DNA of 64,000 nucleotides, from the NCBI RefSeq assembly GCF_900105395.1, contig NZ_LT629775.1, positions 7,653,501 to 7,717,500 of the forward strand, read 5' to 3'. Of the stretch, positions 23,895 through 31,906 are shown piece by piece. Both the position numbers and the translations under genes were made by a program. Within the stretch, counting starts at the first letter, position 1. Every line of letters begins with the position of its first letter. This DNA comes from Streptomyces sp. TLI_053. GTDB taxonomy: Bacteria; Actinomycetota; Actinomycetes; Streptomycetales; Streptomycetaceae. The notes under the pieces were generated by a model that worked only from the letters and a program-made list of their open reading frames with translations, ran no database searches and had not been told where the DNA came from.

Positions 23895-24725
23895 TCACCG
23901 GCCGTCCAGCACTTCGGAGTTCGGCGCGAGCCGGAGTCCGGCCGGGCCGAGGAAGTCCGCCAGATCGATCGCGCCGCCACGGCTCCCGTCCTGCCACCGG
24001 GCGAGCAGGCCGGAGCCCTCCTCGTCCCAGGTGTCCGGGTCCGGGCCGCCGGGGAAGTGCTCGACGCTGCCCTCGCCGTGCCGGTACCGGAAGTACAGGT
24101 AGCGGCCGCCGGTGGTCCAGGCGTCCCACTGTGACGGGTGGCTGCTGCAGGTCCGCACCACGCGAGCGAGCACGGTGTCCTCGTGCAGCCGGTCCTCGAC
24201 GCCACCCAGGTGCTCCTCCGGGCCGACGGTCAGCAGAGCGCCGTCCAGACCGAGCAGCCGGACGCGTCCGCCCTCGAAGCCGAGCGCGAGTCCGGCGGTG
24301 AAGGCGGTCCGGTCGTCCTGGCCGTCCTGGCCGTCCTGACCGCGCCGGCCGTCCTGGTCGCCTCGGTACTCGATCGCGTGCACGGACCGGATCGACTGTC
24401 CGACGAAGCGCGTCAGCGGCGGATCGGCCGGATCCGCCGGATCACCGGTCGGGTCGGGTGTGTTGGCGGTCCCGGTCGGGCCGGGCGTGTTGCCGGCCCT
24501 GGTCGGGCCGGGTGCGTCGGTGGTCCCGGTCGGGTCCGCCCGGAACGACAGACCGCTGTCGGAGGTACGGAAGAGTACGGGCCCGAGGTCCTCCAGGTGG
24601 AGCCACAGGTGCGACAGCTGCGACGCGGTGGCGGACTGCCGGTGCCGGCGGGCCGTGGTCACCCGGGTCAGCCGGGCGCCGACCAGGTCGGCGGTCGTCA
24701 CATGTTCCTCGTCCTCGTCGATCAT
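23895..24725 (-). CDS. Hypothetical protein with internal low-complexity insertions
   Basis: This encodes 276 residues from ATG at 24725. Two low-complexity inserts interrupt an otherwise ordinary soluble protein: a Pro/Gly/Thr/Asn run around residues 66-100, and a Gly/Gln/Asp run (GRRGQDGQDGQDD) around 125-137. Both derive from tandem DNA repeats (24306-24360 and 24434-24540). The C-terminal part (WTTGGRYLYFRYRHGEGSVE) looks like a small beta domain. No family recognised. It is first of three leftward genes, 41 bases from the AraC start. Confidence 0.65.
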   Translation of the reverse strand: MIDEDEEHVTTADLVGARLTRVTTARRHRQSATASQLSHLWLHLEDLGPVLFRTSDSGLSFRADPTGTTDAPGPTRAGNTPGPTGTANTPDPTGDPADPADPPLTRFVGQSIRSVHAIEYRGDQDGRRGQDGQDGQDDRTAFTAGLALGFEGGRVRLLGLDGALLTVGPEEHLGGVEDRLHEDTVLARVVRTCSSHPSQWDAWTTGGRYLYFRYRHGEGSVEHFPGGPDPDTWDEEGSGLLARWQDGSRGGAIDLADFLGPAGLRLAPNSEVLDGR

Positions 24726-24941
24726 CCGGCGATGCTCGCACGGTGTCCGACCGGGCGCGAACGGATTGTCCGGCGCCGACGGATTGCACAGGTGCGAACG
24801 GACTGCACAAGAAACGACAAGCCGCCGCGGCGGGCACGGCGGGACAGTGGAACCGGTCGGCGCCCCGTACGGGGGTCGGGGCGCCGACCCAGCATCGTCC
24901 TTCGGCCCCCAGCCGGTTCGTGTCCTGCCCGAGGAGTCCCG

Positions 24942-26045
24942 TTGAACGATCGGACCGTTCCCGCCGTCCCTGTCCCCGAGGATCCCGGTTCCGAGGCCGG
25001 AGTCGGCTCCGGCACCGAGGCCGTGCCCGGCCTGCCCGGCCGTCGTCGCCTGCTGGGCGGCGCCCTGGCCGTCGCGGGCGCGACGGTGCTGCGCCCGCTC
25101 GTCGCGGCGACGCCCGCCTCCGCCGAGCCCGTCGGGCCCGCCGGTTCCCCCGGTTCTGCCGCCGCCGGTGCGGCCGGTGCGGCCGGTGCGGCCGGTGCCG
25201 TCGTGGTGCGGCGCTTCGGCCGGTACGAGGTGCTGGCGCTGCTCGACGCGCACGGCCCCTTCCCCGGCACCGCGCAGGCGGCCTTCCCGGAGGCGACGGC
25301 GGAGGACTGGGAACGCGCCCGCCGCCTCGACCCGGCCGCCTTCGGCCCGGGCGGCACCTGGGAGCTGGACTTCCGTTGCTACGCCGTCCGCCGCCCCGGC
25401 GGCCGGGTCACCCTGGTGGACACCGGCATCGGCCCGGTCGGCAGCCCGGCATCCGGCTGGGCACCCGTGCCCGGTCGGCTGCCCGCCGTCCTGGCCCGGG
25501 CCGGGATCGCCCCGGCGGACGTCGAGACGGTGGTCATGACCCACCTCCACGAGGACCACTACGGCTGGTCGGTCACCCCGGACGGTGTACCGGTGTTCCC
25601 GAACGCCCGCTACGTGGTGCAGCACGCGGAGGTCGCGGCGCTCGGACCGACCCGGACGGCGCGCACCTACGTCGTCGAACCACTGCTGCGCGCCGGACAG
25701 TTGCACGAGGTCGACGGCCGCACGGTGCTCGCCGGCCGGTCCCGGCCCGGAGGGGGCGCGATCACCCTGCTGCCGACACCCGGGCACACGCCCGGGCACC
25801 AGTCGGTCCTGGTCGACGGCGGCGGTGACCGGCTGCTGGTCACCGGGGACGTGCTGGTCCACGCCGTCCAACTGGCCACCCCCGGCGTGCGCTACCTCTT
25901 CGAGGCCGATCCCGACACGGCTCGCCGCAGCCGGGAGCAACTCCTCGGCGAGGCCCGCCGCACCGGCGCGGTGCTCGGCACCGCCCACCTCAACCGCCCC
26001 TTCGTCCGCCCCTGGACGCCGGACGGCCACCCGTTCCCGCACTGA
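24942..26045 (+). CDS. Tat-exported metallo-beta-lactamase-fold hydrolase
   Basis: This encodes 367 residues from a TTG start with GAGGAG five bases upstream. A twin-arginine signal (RRRLLGG at 34-40, hydrophobic core, ASA-EP cleavage near 61) is followed by an Ala/Gly-rich linker. The metal site is HLHEDH (His201, His203, Asp205, His206), with later ligands in PTPGHTPGHQS and VTGDV. Members are lactonase- or hydrolase-like zinc enzymes; Tat export implies folding with metal in the cytoplasm. The substrate is unknown, and lactone or quorum-signal hydrolysis is only one possibility. Confidence 0.85.
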   Translation: MNDRTVPAVPVPEDPGSEAGVGSGTEAVPGLPGRRRLLGGALAVAGATVLRPLVAATPASAEPVGPAGSPGSAAAGAAGAAGAAGAVVVRRFGRYEVLALLDAHGPFPGTAQAAFPEATAEDWERARRLDPAAFGPGGTWELDFRCYAVRRPGGRVTLVDTGIGPVGSPASGWAPVPGRLPAVLARAGIAPADVETVVMTHLHEDHYGWSVTPDGVPVFPNARYVVQHAEVAALGPTRTARTYVVEPLLRAGQLHEVDGRTVLAGRSRPGGGAITLLPTPGHTPGHQSVLVDGGGDRLLVTGDVLVHAVQLATPGVRYLFEADPDTARRSREQLLGEARRTGAVLGTAHLNRPFVRPWTPDGHPFPH

Positions 26046-26276
26046 CCCCGCCCGCGGGTGCGGCCGGCCGGCCTCGACCGCGCAGCGGCCAGGCACAGGC
26101 GCCCGGTCCCGGTCGGGGGGTGTGTCGGGGTGTAGCACGAGGGCGTCATTCCGGGGAGTGTCGGGGCCGGGCAGGACCACTGCCGATGGCCCGCCGGGGA
26201 CGACTGCGGCCGGATCCCCGGCTTGCTGCCCGGGCCCAGGGGTAGCCTGCCTGATCATCGAGATGGGGGCGGGTTC

Positions 26277-26675
26277 GTGATCCAACTTCCCGAAGGGCCG
26301 TGGTGGGACTAGGACGTCGTCGAACGGAACGCCGGCCGGTTGCGGCTGGGCGCGGGCTCCGACCTGTCGTACCACCACGGTCTGGAGCTGGTCTTCAGCG
26401 ACCCGTTCCTCGTCTCGTGCCCGGCCGCCTTCCAGGACCCGGTCTTCCGCGAGCCGACGCCGGAGGAGATGCGGGCCCTTTCCCGGCAGACCGGGGAGAC
26501 ACCGGACGTGGTAGTCGCGTTCGAGGCCGCCGCCGGTGGCCCGGAACCCGCTTCCGGGCTGATCGCCGCCGGCGGGCTCGAACTCGTCCGGGGAACCGTC
26601 CTCCGGTACTGGCCCGGGGATCCGGCGCCGGGTGATCGCCTGGCCCCGTGGGTGCGCCCTCCCGGAGCGGGGTGA
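26277..26675 (+). pseudogene. Hypothetical gene interrupted by in-frame TAG
   Basis: From GTG 26277 the frame reads MIQLPEGPWWD, then TAG at 26310-26312, then DVVERNAGRLRLGAGSD and on without a stop to 26675 (132 codons). The protein-like sequence on both sides of the TAG, and the lack of a ribosome site at the only later start (TTG 26340), indicate a nonsense-interrupted gene. Family unknown; soluble, acidic, no membrane segment. Alternatives are a genuine short protein from TTG 26340 (111 residues) or a sequencing error. Confidence 0.55.
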
Positions 26676-26788
26676 CCGGGCACCGGTCCCGGGCGGCCGG
26701 CGGGGCGGTCTGGCGGGACGGTTCCCGGCGTGGTCCCATCGGCGAGTGGGCGCGTGGGGGCGCCCGGGTCGAAAGGGGCCGGGATCGT

Positions 26789-27205
26789 ATGGACGAGCAG
26801 CCGTTCCGCACCGCCGAGGCCGAGAACGCCCCGGTCGTCGTCGCCCCGGACGGTGCCACCGTCCGGCCGTTGCTGAGTCTGGACGGCCTCGGCAGCCAGG
26901 CTGTGTTCGAACTCCCGCCGGGCGCCGTCACGCATGCCGTCTCGCACGCCACCGTGCAGGAGCTCTGGTACGTGACCGCCGGCCGGGGCCGGATCTGGCG
27001 GCGGCAGTCCGCTCGGGAGTCCGTGGACGTGCTGCGGGTGGGCACGTCCGTCTCGGTGCCCCTGGGAACGGCGTTCCAGTTCCGTGCCGATCCGGACAGC
27101 CCGGGCCCGCTGCGCATCGTCGCGGTCACCATGCCGCCCTGGCCGGACGGCTCGACCACCGAGGCCCGACCCGAGGACGGTCCCTGGCCGCCCACGGTGG
27201 GCTGA
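26789..27205 (+). CDS. Cupin-domain protein
   Basis: This is a 138-residue single-domain cupin. The first conserved motif is partly visible as SHATVQELWYVTAGRGRIWR and the second around VPLGTAFQFR. The His-x-His metal pair is weak (SHAT), so metal binding and catalysis are uncertain. It may be a small isomerase/epimerase-like or non-enzymatic binding protein. The ATG at 26789 is supported by the upstream AAAGGGG; longer frames lack a start signal. Confidence 0.75.
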   Translation: MDEQPFRTAEAENAPVVVAPDGATVRPLLSLDGLGSQAVFELPPGAVTHAVSHATVQELWYVTAGRGRIWRRQSARESVDVLRVGTSVSVPLGTAFQFRADPDSPGPLRIVAVTMPPWPDGSTTEARPEDGPWPPTVG

Positions 27206-27294
27206 GGCGGACGGCCGCGGCCGGTGCTCCGGAGAACGGGGCACCGGCCGGTGGCTGCGTCGGGGACGGTGGGGGTTAGTGGTCCGAGACCGGA

Positions 27295-27337
27295 GGTCCG
27301 GGGTCCGGGGTCCGGGGTCCGGGGTCCGGGGTCCGGG
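27295..27337. repeat. 7-bp tandem repeat
   Basis: GGTCCGG recurs six times with exact 7-base period, between the cupin gene and the convergent end of the transglycosylase gene. Confidence 0.85.
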
Positions 27338-27364
27338 ATTCGAGGCCGGGACCAGCGGCCCGGG

Positions 27365-28021
27365 TCAGCCGGGGAGGGTCAGCTCCTGGCCCGGCTGGAT
27401 GAGGTCGGGGTCCTCGCCGAGGGCCGCGCGGTTCCGCTCGTACAGCGCCTGCCAGCCGCCGGGGATCCGGAGCTGCTCGGCGATGCTGTCGAGGGTGTCG
27501 TCGTCGCGCACCGTCCAGGTGCTGGGGCCGTCCGCCGGGGGAGGGGCCGCGGGGGTACCGGTGACGGTACCGGCGCTGGTGCTGGTGCTGGTGCCGGGCG
27601 CGGCCCCCGCTTCGGTGTCCGACTCGACCGGGGGGCGCTCACGGTCCCGGTCGGCGCGGGCGCCGCAGACCGGCCACGGGGTGAGCCCGCGCTGTTCGGC
27701 GAGGGCGTTCGCGACGGCGATCTGCTCGTCGCGGCTGGCCAGGTCGGCGCGGGGGGCGTAGCGGAGGCCGCCGGTCTCCTCCCAGGTCGGCTCGTCGAAC
27801 TGGAGGCCGCCGAAGTAGCCGTTGCCGGTGTTGATGTGCCAGTCCCCACTGCTTTCGCAGGCGGCGACCCGCTCCCAGTCGATCACGGTCCCCCGATCGA
27901 TGCCCGCTCCGCCTCCCGAGCCCGGTGGCGCGGCGTGCGCCGCGGCGGGGGCGGCGAGGACGGCGGCCAGGGTGCACACGGCGGTGGGGAGCAGGCGGCG
28001 CAGGTGCGCGACGGGGGGCAT
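27365..28021 (-). CDS. Rpf-like transglycosylase with LysM domain
   Basis: This is a 218-residue secreted cell-wall enzyme. A Sec signal covers about residues 1-31. The resuscitation-promoting-factor core is WERVAACESSGDWHINTGNG (catalytic Glu56, Cys55) with the second cysteine in LTPWPVCGA. A Thr/Ser/Pro linker leads to a C-terminal LysM domain (about 168-216, WTVRDDDTLDSIAEQL and LIQPGQELTLP) that binds peptidoglycan. Such enzymes cleave cell-wall glycan during spore germination. The ATG at 28021 opens a protein with a normal signal peptide. The long 5' leader suggests RNA-level regulation. Confidence 0.9.
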   Translation of the reverse strand: MPPVAHLRRLLPTAVCTLAAVLAAPAAAHAAPPGSGGGAGIDRGTVIDWERVAACESSGDWHINTGNGYFGGLQFDEPTWEETGGLRYAPRADLASRDEQIAVANALAEQRGLTPWPVCGARADRDRERPPVESDTEAGAAPGTSTSTSAGTVTGTPAAPPPADGPSTWTVRDDDTLDSIAEQLRIPGGWQALYERNRAALGEDPDLIQPGQELTLPG

Positions 28022-28488
28022 CGGCGGCTCTCAGGTCCGGGGGCAGGGGCGTGCGCCGCTCGGAAGCGGCGCGTTCCCACCGACGCACGCCGGGTATGCC
28101 GGATCCCCGCCGACACGTCGAGCGGGTCACCCGCCCGGCTCCGCGCCGCCACCCGACCGGCTCTCGCCCCGCTGGTCGGGCGGGCCCGCCGGGATGTCCG
28201 ACCGGCCCGTCCGGTCCGGTGACGGCGCCCACAGGGTCGAACGTGTGCGAACCCTTTCGAGTGCGTGTGCGGCATTCGGGTGGAGATTCGACCGGATCCG
28301 GGGCCCTTGACTCGGGTGCCGGTGCGCGTCGCCGGTGCCGGTGCCGGTGTCGGCACCGACGGGCCGGAGGTCCCCGCCGGACGTCGTTCCGGGCATCTTG
28401 CCGGACACCTGGCCGGACGCCGTTCGGGGCGCTGTGCCGGTCGTCGTTCGCGGCCCGCTTCCGTGTGCCCTGTCGCCGGACGGACGAC
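28022..28488 (-). other. Long upstream region of the Rpf-like gene
   Basis: This 467-base stretch has no gene I can support. It contains a stable hairpin (GCGCCGCT/AGCGGCGC, 28053-28072) close to the Rpf start and a TCGAA...TTCGA inverted repeat near 28237-28260. Streptomyces rpf genes often carry a ydaO-type c-di-AMP riboswitch in this position. Fragments such as GGAGCCGGGCGGGTGA and CCCGGACCTGAGAG are reminiscent of it, but I cannot fold it by eye with confidence. Confidence 0.3.
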
Positions 28489-28514
28489 GGCCCCCGGCGC
28501 GAGCGCCGGGGGCC
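28489..28514. terminator. Hairpin terminator
   Basis: Arms GGCCCCCGGCGC and GCGCCGGGGGCC (12 bp) with a 2-nt loop lie 46 bases beyond the DUF5997 stop. Confidence 0.72.
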
Positions 28515-28560
28515 GGGGAGGAGCAGGGTGGAGCAGCGTGGAGCAGTGGAAATCCGCAGG

Positions 28561-28995
28561 TCAGCGGCGCTTCTCGCGCTCGGCCGCCGCAGCGGCCTGC
28601 TGGCGCTGCTTCTCCTCCTTCTCGTGCTTCTCCTTGACGCGCACGGACTCCTTGCGGACCTCTTCCTGGATCGTCCGCTCGCGCCGGAGCCACTCCGGGT
28701 TCTCCTCGCGGAGCTCCTCGATCTGCGCGGTGGTGAGCGCCTCGGTGATGCCGCCGCGGGCCAGGCCGGACGCCGAGACACCGAGCCGGGTGGCCACCAC
28801 GGAACGCGGGTGCGGGCCGTTGCGGCGAAGGTCCTGGAGCCACTGCGGCGGCTCGGTCTGCAGGGCGGTGAGCTCCTCGCGGGAGATCACGCCCGACTGG
28901 AAGTCGGCAGGGGTGGCGCCGAGGTAGACCCCGAGCTTCTTCGCCGCCGTCGCCGGCTTCATGGTCTGCGTGGTCTTCTGCTTGAGCGATGTCAT
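28561..28995 (-). CDS. DUF5997 family protein
   Basis: This is a 144-residue small soluble protein with MKPATAAKKLGVYLGATPADF near the start and a highly charged Lys/Glu/Gln helical tail, probably a coiled coil, from about residue 105. It matches the actinobacterial DUF5997 group, which is commonly divergent from the LysR-like gene seen here. The ATG at 28995 has no Shine-Dalgarno sequence; TACCCT lies seven bases upstream, so the transcript is probably leaderless. Function unknown. A longer frame to 29034 crosses the divergent promoter. Confidence 0.78.
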   Translation of the reverse strand: MTSLKQKTTQTMKPATAAKKLGVYLGATPADFQSGVISREELTALQTEPPQWLQDLRRNGPHPRSVVATRLGVSASGLARGGITEALTTAQIEELREENPEWLRRERTIQEEVRKESVRVKEKHEKEEKQRQQAAAAAEREKRR

Positions 28996-29053
28996 GGTCA
29001 CCAGGGTAAGCGAGCGGCCGACGCCCGCTGTCACGGTCGGTAGCCTTGGTCGG
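28996..29053. promoter_or_regulatory. Divergent promoter region
   Basis: Only 58 bases separate two divergent start codons. TACCCT (minus strand, seven bases before ATG 28995) and TAGCCT (29041-29046, seven bases before GTG 29054) are good -10 boxes that would give leaderless mRNAs in both directions. Confidence 0.6.
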
Positions 29054-29917
29054 GTGACAGAGATGCAGGTGACACCCTCGTTCCGGCTGGCCTACGTCCC
29101 GGGCGTGACCCCCGGCAAGTGGGCGCGCGTCTGGTCGGAGCGGCTCCCGGACGTTCCGCTCGCCCTGGTCGCGGTCGAAGCCGCCGACGGTGAGCCGACG
29201 CTGCGCGCGGGCGACGCGGACGCGGGGCTGTTGCGGCTGCCGGTCGACCGGACCGGTCTGAGCGCGATCCCGCTGTACACCGAGACGACGGTGGTGGTGT
29301 TCCCGAAGGACCACTGGCTGGCGGCGGCCGAGGAGGTCACCGTCGCCGATCTCGCCGACGACGTGGTCTTCCACCCGCTCGACGACACCCTCGAATGGGA
29401 GCAGCTGCCCGGGCGGCCCGCCATCGAGCGACCGGCGACCACGGCCGACGCCGTCGAACTGGTCGCGGCCGGGGTCGGGGTGCTGCTCGTGCCGCAGTCG
29501 CTGGCGCGGCTGCACCACCGGCGCGACCTCACCTACCGGACGATGGCGGATGCCCCGCAGTCCCGGATCGCGCTGTCCTGGCCGGAGGAGCAGACCACGG
29601 ACCTGGTGGAGGAGTTCATCGGCATCGTCCGGGGTCGTACGGTCAACAGCTCGCGCGGCCGGGGCCAGGCGGCCACGGCCTCGGCCGAGGCCCCGGCGGC
29701 GAAGTCCGCCCCGGGCCGCGCGGGCGGTGCCAAGGGTGGCACCGGCAAGGGCGGTGCGGTCAAGGGTGGTGCAGCCAAGGGTGTTGCTCCCAAGGGCTCG
29801 GGCAAGCCGGCGGCCGGAGGCCGTGCCACCGCCGGCGGGCGGGCGAGGGGCGGCTCCGGATCGTCGTCCGGTGGCGCGGCGGCCGCTCGGCGCGGCCGCC
29901 CGAAGCGGCGCGGCTGA
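29054..29917 (+). CDS. LysR-type effector-binding domain protein with basic AT-hook-like tail
   Basis: This is a 287-residue protein. Residues 8-200 form a LysR-type substrate-binding domain (FRLAYVPGVTPGKWARVW, VVFPKDHWLAAAEEVTVADL, AVELVAAGVGVLLVPQSLARL), but the usual N-terminal winged helix is absent. The last 80 residues are Gly/Ala/Lys-rich with KGG repeats and end in RRGRPKRRG, an AT-hook-like GRP core flanked by basic residues. The tail may bind DNA in place of the missing helix-turn-helix. It is paired divergently with DUF5997. The ATG at 29063 is an alternative start. Confidence 0.8.
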   Translation: MTEMQVTPSFRLAYVPGVTPGKWARVWSERLPDVPLALVAVEAADGEPTLRAGDADAGLLRLPVDRTGLSAIPLYTETTVVVFPKDHWLAAAEEVTVADLADDVVFHPLDDTLEWEQLPGRPAIERPATTADAVELVAAGVGVLLVPQSLARLHHRRDLTYRTMADAPQSRIALSWPEEQTTDLVEEFIGIVRGRTVNSSRGRGQAATASAEAPAAKSAPGRAGGAKGGTGKGGAVKGGAAKGVAPKGSGKPAAGGRATAGGRARGGSGSSSGGAAAARRGRPKRRG

Positions 29918-30023
29918 CGTTCCTCCGCAGGCCGTGCCGGGCTGGTGACCCGGCCGGCCGTGTGCCCCTGCGCCGTGAGCCCTCGGCCGGATCTGTGCCC
30001 TGGGCCGGGTGCCCCTCGGCCGG

Positions 30024-31031
30024 TCACGCGCCCCGGCGCGCGGCCAGGGTGTTCAGCAGGGCGGCGCCCCGCTCGGCGTCGTCCACGCTCACCGCGAACT
30101 CCGCGCCCTGTCGGGGCCGGATCACCAGGCACTCGCCGCGGCGCAGCATGACCGTGGTGCCCAGGCCGTTCAGCCGGTAGCCCCAGCCGCCCACCTGGGC
30201 CGGGGTGCGGGTCTCGGCCCGGGCGGCGGCGATCTCCTCCGGATCCCAGTGCCGGGACGGCCGGCCGAGCGGGCCGAACGCCACATCCAGGCCGCGCTCG
30301 GTCACCCGGGCCTGCACCGACGAACAGCCGAGCCCCGCCAGCGCGGCGACCGCCAGCGGCGCGGCCGTCGCCCAGGCCACCCCGCCCAGTCCGGCGAACC
30401 CGGCCAGGGCCGCGCCGGCCGCGCCCAGCCCGGTCACCGCGGCCAGCAGTCCCAGCCAGGGATTGACCGCCCGGGACAGCCAGACGGCGCGCTGGCCGTC
30501 CGGCAGGTCCAGGCGCGGGCCGTCGGGGACGGTCGCGGAGAGCGGCCCCGGCCCCTGCGGCCGGGCGAGCCACCATGCCAGTGCGCCGGCCGCGACCGCT
30601 GCCACCAGGACCAGCAGCACCTCGGCGCCCAGCGGACGGGCCTCCTGCCAGGTCGGGCGGTCCAGGTTGGCCGAGACGATCGCGGCCTGCGCGCCCGTCA
30701 GCAGCGCGCCCCCGAAGCCGAGGCCGGCCGCCGACCAGCCCCTCGCGTGCTCCCCGCCGCGCCACGTCGCGACGGCGGCCGCCGCGACCGAGGCCATCCA
30801 CACCGCGGCGGGGAAGCCCGCCGCGGCCGTCAGCGACATCGAACCGTCCGGACGCGTCCCGTTCCAGTGGGTGGCCACGGGTTCCGGCAACCGGCCGTGC
30901 GCCATCCACGGCAGTCCGAGCAGCAGTGCCAGCACCCCGAGGACGAGCGCCCCCGACGCGAGCAATCCGATCGCCCGCGCCACCGCGTCCCTGCGGGCGT
31001 CGCGTCCCTTCTCCTGCGAAACCTCGGTCAC
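30024..31031 (-). CDS. DUF1648 membrane protein
   Basis: This is a 335-residue integral membrane protein with about six to seven helices. PVATHWNGTRPDGSMS at about 52-67 is the DUF1648 signature, an extracytoplasmic loop in SdpI/YhcF-neighbour families. The hydrophilic C-terminal domain (RVTERGLDVAFGPLGRP and on) is probably cytoplasmic. The GTG start overlaps the GntR stop (GTGA), so it is the second gene of a two-gene operon. GntR-DUF1648 pairs are common in actinobacteria; the role is probably envelope stress or antibiotic response, inferred only. Confidence 0.82.
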   Translation of the reverse strand: MTEVSQEKGRDARRDAVARAIGLLASGALVLGVLALLLGLPWMAHGRLPEPVATHWNGTRPDGSMSLTAAAGFPAAVWMASVAAAAVATWRGGEHARGWSAAGLGFGGALLTGAQAAIVSANLDRPTWQEARPLGAEVLLVLVAAVAAGALAWWLARPQGPGPLSATVPDGPRLDLPDGQRAVWLSRAVNPWLGLLAAVTGLGAAGAALAGFAGLGGVAWATAAPLAVAALAGLGCSSVQARVTERGLDVAFGPLGRPSRHWDPEEIAAARAETRTPAQVGGWGYRLNGLGTTVMLRRGECLVIRPRQGAEFAVSVDDAERGAALLNTLAARRGA

Positions 31032-31375
31032 TCCAGCCCCCTGATCATCTCGATGAGCTCCTCCCGGCTGAAGCCTGCGTGCGCCGCGTCCGCGACCAGC
31101 CGACGCGCCGCGTCCAGCAGTTCGGCACGGCGGTCGGCGCCGAGGGCGACGGTGATGCCGCGCCCCCGGCGGAACTCCAGCACTCCTTCGTCCCGCAGTG
31201 CGCGCAGCGCCCGCAGGGCCGTGTTCGCGTTCACCCCGAGCGCCCGCGCCAGATCGCGCGCCGGCGGCAACCGCTCCCCGGGTGCGCACTCGCCCTCACC
31301 GACGGCCCGCCGGATCGCTCCCGCAACCTGCTCGTGCAACGGCCGGGAGTCCCCGGTCTCCAGCTTCAGCAACAT
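31028..31375 (-). CDS. Short GntR-family regulator (YtrA/YhcF type)
   Basis: This is a 115-residue repressor with an N-terminal GntR winged helix (RPLHEQVAGAIRRAV, then RLPPARDLARALGVNANTALRALR) and only a short helical tail of about 45 residues, as in the YtrA subfamily. The ATG at 31375 sits inside an inverted repeat that is the likely autoregulatory operator. Four-base overlap with the DUF1648 gene shows one transcript. A longer frame upstream to 31744 has no coding character. Confidence 0.85.
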   Translation of the reverse strand: MLLKLETGDSRPLHEQVAGAIRRAVGEGECAPGERLPPARDLARALGVNANTALRALRALRDEGVLEFRRGRGITVALGADRRAELLDAARRLVADAAHAGFSREELIEMIRGLE

Positions 31376-31398
31376 GGTGCTAGTGAGAGTAGCACCAT
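31374..31398. promoter_or_regulatory. Probable GntR/YtrA operator overlapping the start codon
   Basis: ATGGTGCTA, seven bases, TAGCACCAT: a perfect 9-bp inverted repeat in which one arm includes the start codon of the GntR gene. A further half-site ATGGTGC lies at about 31405. YtrA-type regulators bind repeats of this general shape. Confidence 0.65.
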
Positions 31399-31552
31399 CG
31401 TCGAATGGTGCCAGTGCCTGGACACCCCCCCGGGGTGTTCCGGCGCGGGCGGGCGCACGGGCGCACGGGCGGGCGGGCGGGAGAGCGGGGTGGGCTGGCA
31501 TGTTGTGTCGGTGCGCAGGCGGCCCGGCCGACGGGAGGGTCGGCCGTTTCGC

Positions 31553-31750
31553 ATGTCGCTCGGGCCGGTACCCGCGTACTCGGTGCCGACCGCACCGAGC
31601 GGGACGGTGGTGGTCCAGGCCTGGTCGGACACCAAGGTCGGTTCGGCCGGATCGTTGCGAGCGACCGTGTTCAACGGTGGCCGGGAGCTCGCGCGGAAGG
31701 CGCGGACGGAGGCTCTGGTTCGGACGGGGCAGTGGGACGAACATGGCTGA
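31553..31750 (+). CDS. Possible small protein (65 aa)
   Basis: A short frame reads MSLGPVPAYSVPTAPSGTVV and ends QWDEHG. High third-position GC and an upstream GGGAGGG (about 12 bases before ATG) are weak support. No family recognised. It lies in an otherwise empty 500-base stretch (31399-31906) that also holds an 11-bp inverted repeat (31775-31785 with 31797-31807). It could be a remnant of a larger gene. Confidence 0.3.
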   Translation: MSLGPVPAYSVPTAPSGTVVVQAWSDTKVGSAGSLRATVFNGGRELARKARTEALVRTGQWDEHG

Positions 31751-31906
31751 CCCGCCGAACCGCGGCTTCTCGGCGTCGCCCGATCGCCTCGCACAGGATC
31801 GGGCGACCTCCTGCGGCTCCCGGAAGGAGAGTCGTAGGGCGCGTTGCTCTGCCTCAGCCGTCGCGCTCGAGCTGGCGGGCCGTGTGATGCGGCGCGAAAT
31901 CGACTG

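Noticed and set aside
22192..24102. Long rightward frames opposite the GNAT/AraC operon
   Set aside because: GC-rich shadow frames; no ribosome site, and the leftward genes have clear domains.
28022..28488. ydaO c-di-AMP riboswitch
   Set aside because: Only scattered resemblance; the conserved core could not be aligned by eye, so it is listed as an unassigned leader.
31399..31906. Insertion-sequence remnant
   Set aside because: There is an 11-bp inverted repeat and a short frame but no transposase similarity or target duplication.
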